From contig NZ_CP146100.1 of assembly GCF_037023755.1 (NCBI RefSeq), positions 2,853,501-2,917,500 of the forward strand: a stretch of DNA of 64,000 bases. Direction: 5' to 3'. A program made the translations under genes and the position numbers. Each line of letters begins with the position of its first letter. The stretch's first letter is position 1. Source of the DNA: Saccharopolyspora sp. SCSIO 74807. GTDB taxonomy: Bacteria; Actinomycetota; Actinomycetes; Mycobacteriales; Pseudonocardiaceae. Below the pieces are notes generated by a model that worked only from the letters and a program-made list of their open reading frames with translations, did no database searches and was not told the origin of the DNA. Positions 59,550 to 64,000 of the stretch are shown piece after piece.

Positions 59550-60422
59550 TTGATCGAACTCGACGGGCAACGCTGGGTCAGCGAACCCCTGGGTGCCGAC
59601 ATGCGCAGGCTCTGGCGGGTCGACGAAGTGCTGTGGGAGGGCGACACCGCCTACCAGCACGTGCTGATCGGCCGCACCGGGCAGGGCGCCTCGCTGTTCT
59701 GCGACGACGACCGGCAGAGCACCGAGTTCTCGCAGCTGGTCTACCACGAGGCGATGGTGGTCCCCGGATTCCTGCTGGCAGGCAAGCTGGACCAGGTGCT
59801 GATCATCGGTTCCAGCGAAGGCGTGGTCAGCGAGCTCGCGGTCGCCGCGGGCGCCACCCGGGTCGACCACGTGGACATCGACCAGGAGTGCGTCCGCCGC
59901 TGCGCCGAGCACCTGCCCTACGGCTACCGCGCGCAGGACCTGCCCGCGCTCGAACGCGGCGAAGGTCCGATCACCCTGCACTACGCCGACGGCTGGAGCT
60001 TCCTGGACCAGGCCCCGCCGGAGGGCTACGACCTCGTCGTGGTGGATCTGCCGGACGAGCAGGCCGAGGACGCCGACGGGCAGCACAACCGGCTCTACGG
60101 CCTGGAATTCCTGCAACGCTGCCAAACCGTGCTCGCACCGGGCGGCGTCGTCGCGTTCCAGGCGGGCTGCCCCACGATCTGGCGCAACGAGACGCTGATC
60201 CGGTCCTACAACCGGTTCCGGTCGGTGTTCGAGACGGTGACCTACTTCGGCTCCGACGAGCACGAGTGGTCGTTCCTGTTCGGCCGCGCCGATCCGGTGG
60301 ACGACCCGACGAACGTGATGCTGGACGCGCTGCCGAACAGCAAGTACCAGCCGCAGACCATCGACGACGCCAGCCTCATCGGTTGCACCGTGCCACCGCA
60401 CGCCGTGCGCCAGCAGAGCTGA
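59550..60422 (+). CDS. speE: Spermidine synthase-like aminopropyltransferase
   Basis: 290 residues from TTG preceded by GAGGAGGAG. The synthase core is seen in STEFSQLVYHEAMVV (Tyr-His pair), VDHVDIDQECVRRC and YDLVVVDLPDEQAEDADG (catalytic Asp). The usual glycine-rich SAM loop GGGDGG is replaced by IIGSSEGVVSE. The neighbours (amino-acid decarboxylase, SpeD) support aminopropyl transfer to a diamine. A 245-base gap with a hairpin separates it from speD. An upstream in-frame ATG lacks a ribosome-binding site. Confidence 0.85.
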   Translation: MIELDGQRWVSEPLGADMRRLWRVDEVLWEGDTAYQHVLIGRTGQGASLFCDDDRQSTEFSQLVYHEAMVVPGFLLAGKLDQVLIIGSSEGVVSELAVAAGATRVDHVDIDQECVRRCAEHLPYGYRAQDLPALERGEGPITLHYADGWSFLDQAPPEGYDLVVVDLPDEQAEDADGQHNRLYGLEFLQRCQTVLAPGGVVAFQAGCPTIWRNETLIRSYNRFRSVFETVTYFGSDEHEWSFLFGRADPVDDPTNVMLDALPNSKYQPQTIDDASLIGCTVPPHAVRQQS

Positions 60423-60428
60423 GCCGAC

Positions 60429-60472
60429 CGCGAACCGCCCGCCGGAACACCGCGTCCGGCGGGCGGTTCGCG
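60429..60472. terminator. Bidirectional terminator after the polyamine operon
   Basis: An 18-base stem (cgcgaaccgcccgccgga and complement) with an 8-base loop ends in TTT. It lies between two convergent genes, 6 bases after the SpeE-like stop. Confidence 0.8.
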
Positions 60473-60474
60473 TT

Positions 60475-61581
60475 TCAGAGGAAGTGCAAGTAGGGGTGCA
60501 GCGCGCCGGTGCCCGCCGCGGGGCTGAACCACTTGTCGAACGACAGGCCGCGCTCGCGCAGCCCGGCTTCGACGTCCGCGGTCAACGTCTCCTCGGCGCT
60601 GTCGTCGAGCTGCACGTCGACGTCGTAGAGCTCTTCGTGCGCGGTGCTGGTGAACGCGGCCGCGGTGAACTTCGCGAAGATCGGCGCGCTGTCGGCCCAC
60701 TCCAGCAGTTCCGCGGCTTCCAGCAGCACTTGCGCCTCGTGCACGATCAGCCGCAGCGCCAGCGCCTCGGCGACGCAGCGCGGCGGCACCCATTCCGTCG
60801 CGGCCAGCCGCTCGGACACCGCGGCGGACGAGAGCAGGAACGCGCGCGCGAAGGTCGAGTCGTAACGCTGGTCGTAGCAGGGCGGCAGTTCTTCGAGCAC
60901 CAGCAGGCCGGCGGCTTCGTCCACGGTGGCGTTGTTGATCGCCAGCGACAGCTCGTCGTAGAAGATCTCGTCGGTGACCACCCGGACCGCGTGGATCAGC
61001 GCGCCCGCGGCCAGCTCGGCCTTTCCCGCGGCGGCGTCTTCCGCAGCGCCGGTGCTTTCCGGGGTGAACGCCTCCGCCCCGAACGCGCGCAGCCGACCGG
61101 CGCATTCCAGCAAGGTGTCCCGCCAGCGCTCGGTCTCCCAAGCGGGTTCCGCCGAGGAGGACTCCAGCGCCTCCTCGACCGCGGCCTGCAGCTCGCTGGA
61201 GGCGCTGTCCGGCGCGGTGAGTTCGTCGGCCCCTGCGAGGCTCTGATTGAACTCGTCCTCGGTGATGCGCACCGACGAGTCGGCCACCGTCCACGACGAC
61301 AGCTGCTCGATCTCGCCGAGCAGCTCGTCGAGCACCGTCGCGCCCGCCCATTCCGCCGCGGCCAGCGAGGGGGCGTCCAGCACCAGCACCACGTTCGCCC
61401 GGTCCGGCTGGGTGGAGATCCGGAAGTCGAGCACGTCGATGTCGGTCTCTTCCGGACCGGTGACGCCCTCCACCAGCGCGAGTCTGCGATCCAGCAGCGC
61501 GACGACACCTTGCTGCTGCAAGGCGTCGAGTTCCTTGACCGCCGCCGGCGGTTCCAGTTCGGCCGTCACCACGTAGTCCAC
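60475..61581 (-). CDS. Acidic cytoplasmic protein, unknown
   Basis: 368 residues, strongly acidic and Ala/Glu-rich, no signal or membrane helix. It begins MDYVVTAELEPPAAVKELDA and ends FSPAAGTGALHPYLHFL. Mostly helical by composition, with a central segment LIHAVRVVTDEIFYDELSL. I recognise no family. It is convergent with the polyamine operon and divergent from nothing close; the next gene on the same strand is lsr2. Codon use matches neighbours, so it is probably real. Confidence 0.75.
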   Translation of the reverse strand: MDYVVTAELEPPAAVKELDALQQQGVVALLDRRLALVEGVTGPEETDIDVLDFRISTQPDRANVVLVLDAPSLAAAEWAGATVLDELLGEIEQLSSWTVADSSVRITEDEFNQSLAGADELTAPDSASSELQAAVEEALESSSAEPAWETERWRDTLLECAGRLRAFGAEAFTPESTGAAEDAAAGKAELAAGALIHAVRVVTDEIFYDELSLAINNATVDEAAGLLVLEELPPCYDQRYDSTFARAFLLSSAAVSERLAATEWVPPRCVAEALALRLIVHEAQVLLEAAELLEWADSAPIFAKFTAAAFTSTAHEELYDVDVQLDDSAEETLTADVEAGLRERGLSFDKWFSPAAGTGALHPYLHFL

Positions 61582-61731
61582 CGCTGCTCGCCTCTCCTTT
61601 CCGGGATGCCCGGCATGTTACGTGGCCAACCCGGCCGGGACCCGGTTGCGGGGAGATCTGCCGAGCCGCTCGTTTCGGCCATTCCCGGCGGCCGCCGAGA
61701 ACCCGGGTGCGAGTTCGCGGCAGCGGGCGGA

Positions 61732-61795
61732 ATGTTGCGAGGTTCGCGCGCGGCTAGCGGCGAAATGTTCCGGTCCGCCGCGGCCCTCGCAACAT
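61732..61795. terminator. Inverted repeat downstream of lsr2
   Basis: atgttgcgagg (61732-61742) and cctcgcaacat (61785-61795) are perfect 11-base complements 42 bases apart, ending 11 bases before the lsr2 stop codon on the minus strand. A further copy of atgtt lies in the loop. Possible terminator or RNA structure. Confidence 0.45.
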
Positions 61796-61805
61796 CCCGG
61801 GTGCC

Positions 61806-62153
61806 TCACTTGGCCTTGTCGTAGGCTTCCACGATCTCCGAGGGAATCCGGCCCCGATCCGACACCTGCATCCCCTGCGTCCGCGCCCATTCCCGAATGG
61901 CCTGGTTGCGCTCCCGATCCGCCGCGGTGGGTGCGGCGGAGGGGGACTTGCCCGCCTTGCCGCCCGTCCGCTTCCGGCCGCCGGTGCGGCGCGCGTGGGA
62001 GACGTACGACGCCAGCGAGTCCCGCAGTTGGGCGGCGTTGTCGGCGGACAGGTCAATGGTGTAGTCGACGCCGTCCAGGCTGAACTCGACCGTCGACTCC
62101 GCTTCCGACCCGTCGACGTCGTCGACGAGCTGCACTGTGACCTTCTGCGCCAC
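61806..62153 (-). CDS. lsr2: Lsr2 nucleoid-associated protein
   Basis: 115 residues. The N-terminal dimerisation domain VTVQLVDDVDGSEAESTVEF-type strand pair with DGVDYTIDLS is followed by a basic linker (RRTGGRKRTGGKAGK) and the C-terminal DNA-binding domain NQAIREWARTQGMQVSDRGR, whose RGR loop inserts into AT-rich minor grooves. Xenogeneic silencer of actinobacteria. It is divergent from the Lsr2-like gene at 62586. Confidence 0.96.
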   Translation of the reverse strand: MAQKVTVQLVDDVDGSEAESTVEFSLDGVDYTIDLSADNAAQLRDSLASYVSHARRTGGRKRTGGKAGKSPSAAPTAADRERNQAIREWARTQGMQVSDRGRIPSEIVEAYDKAK

Positions 62154-62585
62154 TGGTAAACCCTCGATTCCCGGTTCGTTTTTCCTGGCCTTCGCGCAAG
62201 AGCTTACGACGAAGAGCGGGGGAACAATAAACGATTGTTGCGAAAATGTGCCACCCCGGTCCCGGGTGCGCGGCTGCGCTACCTGGATCCGCTACTCGGC
62301 TGCTTGTGCTGCATATTACTTTCTCGATTTCGCGGCGATCGGCTACCGTGGCCTCGGGTGGTTCGCCCGTCGGCCCCGCCTCCGGGTGGCTGTCGGCTCC
62401 TGGGAGTCGAACGGCTCGAGGACCACGTGCCCCCGCACGGCGGTTCTCAACCGCCGGTGGTGCTGTTCTATCGTTGACCGCGAGACAACAGCGATGCTGC
62501 GTGCTACAACGTTGGTCAGGGTCGCAGGTGTCTCGCCTGCAGGTGTCGCGGATCGAGACGGGGCACGTTCCCGAGACAGGTGATC
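62154..62585. other. Divergent intergenic region of the two Lsr2 genes
   Basis: 432 bases. The part nearest lsr2 is unusually AT-rich for this genome (aacaataaacgattgtt, gcatattactttctcg), a plausible Lsr2 autoregulatory target. The remainder is GC-rich with no supported gene. Confidence 0.5.
62223..62239. promoter_or_regulatory. AT-rich palindrome upstream of lsr2
   Basis: aacaat-aaacg-attgtt, a perfect 6+6 inverted repeat 70 bases before the lsr2 start, in an AT-rich patch. Candidate operator or Lsr2 binding site. Confidence 0.4.
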
Positions 62586-63071
62586 ATGGCCGAGCGGATT
62601 CAGGTCGAACTCGTCGACGACATTGACGGGTCGCCAGCCCAGCAGACCGTCACTTTCGCGCTGGACGGCGTGACCTACGAAATCGACCTGAGCGAGCAAC
62701 ATGCGCGGCGGTTGCGGACGCTGTTGGCTCGCTACATCGAGCGGGCGACGGTGCCCGGCAAGGAGCGGGAACAAGAACCCGCCGCACCGAGCAAACGCCA
62801 GGAACGCGAAGAACGCGCGGCCCGCCAGGCGAACCGCGCGCTCACCGAAGAGATCCGGGGCGCCGCGCAACGCACCAAGGATCGGCTCAGCAAGCAGCAG
62901 GACGCCGAGCCGGCAGCCGAGGAACCGGAAACCGAGGTCGTCGAATCCCCCGCCGCCTCCCTGCCACAGCGCGATGAGCGCGGGCAGCGGGACGAGGATC
63001 AGCAGGACGACGGGCAGACCGCGGCGGTCCCGGCGGTGTCGTTGCCGCAATTCTCGTCCGCGGTGGACTGA
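62586..63071 (+). CDS. Lsr2-like protein lacking the DNA-binding domain
   Basis: 161 residues. Residues 1-50 match the Lsr2 dimerisation domain (IQVELVDDIDGSPAQQTVTF, DGVTYEIDLSEQHARRLRTL). After residue 60 the sequence becomes a charged, Gln/Glu/Arg-rich low-complexity tail (KEREQEPAAPSKRQEREERA, then DEDQQDDGQ). The tryptophan-containing IREWAR helix and RGR loop of Lsr2 are absent. It could form mixed oligomers with the neighbouring Lsr2 and modulate silencing. ATG at 62586 is chosen over a GTG two codons earlier. A strong terminator follows. Confidence 0.85.
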   Translation: MAERIQVELVDDIDGSPAQQTVTFALDGVTYEIDLSEQHARRLRTLLARYIERATVPGKEREQEPAAPSKRQEREERAARQANRALTEEIRGAAQRTKDRLSKQQDAEPAAEEPETEVVESPAASLPQRDERGQRDEDQQDDGQTAAVPAVSLPQFSSAVD

Positions 63072-63147
63072 CTTCCGCTCCTGGTCCCGGTACCGCAGCG
63101 GCCGGGCGTCATGACCGGTTCGCAGGCCGAACCGACGGCAAGACGCA

Positions 63148-63184
63148 AAGAACCGCATCGTGGGTCTTCCGCGATGCGGTTCTT
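63148..63184 (+). terminator. Rho-independent terminator after the Lsr2-like gene
   Basis: A 13-base stem aagaaccgcatcg and its complement with an 11-base loop ends in ttcttctt. Confidence 0.75.
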
Positions 63185-63286
63185 CTTGCTCCCAGTGTTC
63201 GTTCCCGGCCTGTTGTCGTTCCCGGCCCGTCTTCGTTCTCGCGGTCCGTTTTCGCGCGGGCGCGCGTGTGCGAGCTCGCCGCGGAC

Positions 63287-63487
63287 TCAGTCGTCGGCGC
63301 GGTGCCTGCGCTTCTTGCCGCGGCCTTTGGAGTTGTGGTGCTTCGCCGGTTCGGCTTCGGTCGCGGCCGGCTCGGCGTTCTCGGCCAGCGCCGCGGCGAA
63401 CTCCGGGGGAGCGCTCAGACTCCAGTTGTTCTCCTCCGGGTCGATGAGTTGTTCCTGCAACTCGGTGTAGATCGGTGTCGAGTCCAC
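63287..63487 (-). CDS. Small charged protein, unknown
   Basis: 66 residues from GTG, with GGGGGTAAG upstream. It starts DSTPIYTELQEQLIDPEENNW and ends in a very basic tail (KGRGKKRRHRADD). It lies between the Lsr2-like gene and the rRNA leader on the opposite strand. I do not recognise a family; the basic tail suggests nucleic-acid or ribosome association. Confidence 0.55.
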   Translation of the reverse strand: MDSTPIYTELQEQLIDPEENNWSLSAPPEFAAALAENAEPAATEAEPAKHHNSKGRGKKRRHRADD

Positions 63488-64000
63488 CGCTTACCCCCGT
63501 CCTGTCGGTCGGCCCTCTTGGTCGACGATCGACGCTACCGGCGCGCGGGCGCGATCGATCGCGGAACGCTCGGTGATCACCCGAAGGTGGGGCGCCCCGG
63601 CAGCCTCATCCGACGGGCCCTCCGCAAGCCTCCATCCGGGTGATGCCGCAATTGCCGGGCGTGACCTGCAGTTTCAGCATCAAGTGGGGGGCGGTTTCAA
63701 CGATGTTTTCCCGGGCCTGTAAGTTTCTCTCCGTCAGCGCGGAACGGGCCGGAAACGAAACGGACCGGGCGGTGGCGGAGTCCGGGGCCGAAAGGCCGCG
63801 GGCGGTGGAGAACTTCAAAGCAGGATCGACCGCGGGCCGGTTCAGCGCGGGTGACCGTGAGGTGACCCCCCTGAGAACGGCGGGGTTCGGGCCTGCTAGA
63901 GTTTGAAACATCAGCAAGACGAAGAGATGACTCCCCGGGGTTTTGGTGCCTGGTTGGTGCTGGGGTTCTGGTGTGGGTGTGTTCTTTGAGAACTCAACAG
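63488..64000 (+). promoter_or_regulatory. Promoter and leader region of a probable rRNA operon
   Basis: 513 bases with no supported gene. A likely -10 box tagagt (63897-63902) is followed by a T/G-rich untranslated stretch and the motif tttgagaactcaaca at the window end, which precedes 16S rRNA genes in many actinobacteria. The 16S gene itself must lie just outside. The -35 element is not clear (ctgagaac is the best match at the right distance). Confidence 0.55.

Noticed and set aside
62391..62470. A tRNA-like stretch with tggg-agtcgaac
   Set aside because: The T-arm stem does not pair and no acceptor stem could be found on either strand.

Overview
The window reads as chromosomal DNA of a very G+C-rich actinomycete, most likely a Pseudonocardiales member such as Saccharopolyspora or a relative. 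This is inferred from the strong G/C third-position bias, frequent GTG/TTG starts, DUF397 and XRE-DUF5753 regulator pairs, two Lsr2-type proteins, PucR, DUF3618 and YbjN families, and what looks like the leader of an rRNA operon at the right edge. There is no integrase, transposase or phage gene and no CRISPR array.

Left part (1-24.8 kb): mostly housekeeping and envelope functions. In order: a DUF397 tail, two bacterial-PH membrane proteins with a GT39-type glycosyltransferase, a NarL/DesK-type two-component pair, an AbiEi/AbiEii toxin-antitoxin pair, a secreted trypsin-like protease, two XRE-DUF5753 regulators with a DUF397 and two Cys-containing small proteins, PsuG, an SGNH hydrolase, a secreted penicillin-acylase-family enzyme, YbjN, a lipoprotein sulfatase, YdcF, VanZ and lysyl-tRNA synthetase.

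Centre (24.9-43.3 kb): a GT2 glycosyltransferase and a MycE-type sugar O-methyltransferase flank a complete class I lanthipeptide (lantibiotic) cluster. Its 57-residue precursor has a core very close to planosporicin and microbisporicin (comparison from memory). The cluster holds LanA, full-length LanB, LanC, an ABC exporter pair, two unknown proteins, a LanFEG-like immunity transporter with duplicated permeases, an ECF sigma factor with a zinc-finger membrane anti-sigma, a second ABC/lipoprotein operon and a LuxR-type regulator. Three promoters on the minus strand share GTGAACC-N15-GCTACGTACC, upstream of the sigma gene, the immunity operon and the second ABC operon. They form an apparent sigma regulon that excludes lanA. 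No LanD decarboxylase, halogenase, P450 or dedicated leader protease is seen.

Right part (43.4-64 kb): an S-adenosylmethionine methyltransferase, a tRNA with a UAG anticodon but a short variable loop, MOSC and TetR proteins, and a purine-catabolism locus (AzgA permease, guanine deaminase, three-subunit xanthine dehydrogenase, 8-oxoguanine-deaminase-like amidohydrolase, MocA-like transferase, divergent PucR). These are followed by a polyamine operon (ODC-fold decarboxylase, SpeD, SpeE-like), a canonical Lsr2, and a divergent Lsr2-like protein that has lost the DNA-binding domain. The window ends in the rRNA leader.

A 51-bp near-palindromic element occurs six times, always as a direct pair 109-134 bp apart and always in intergenic DNA.
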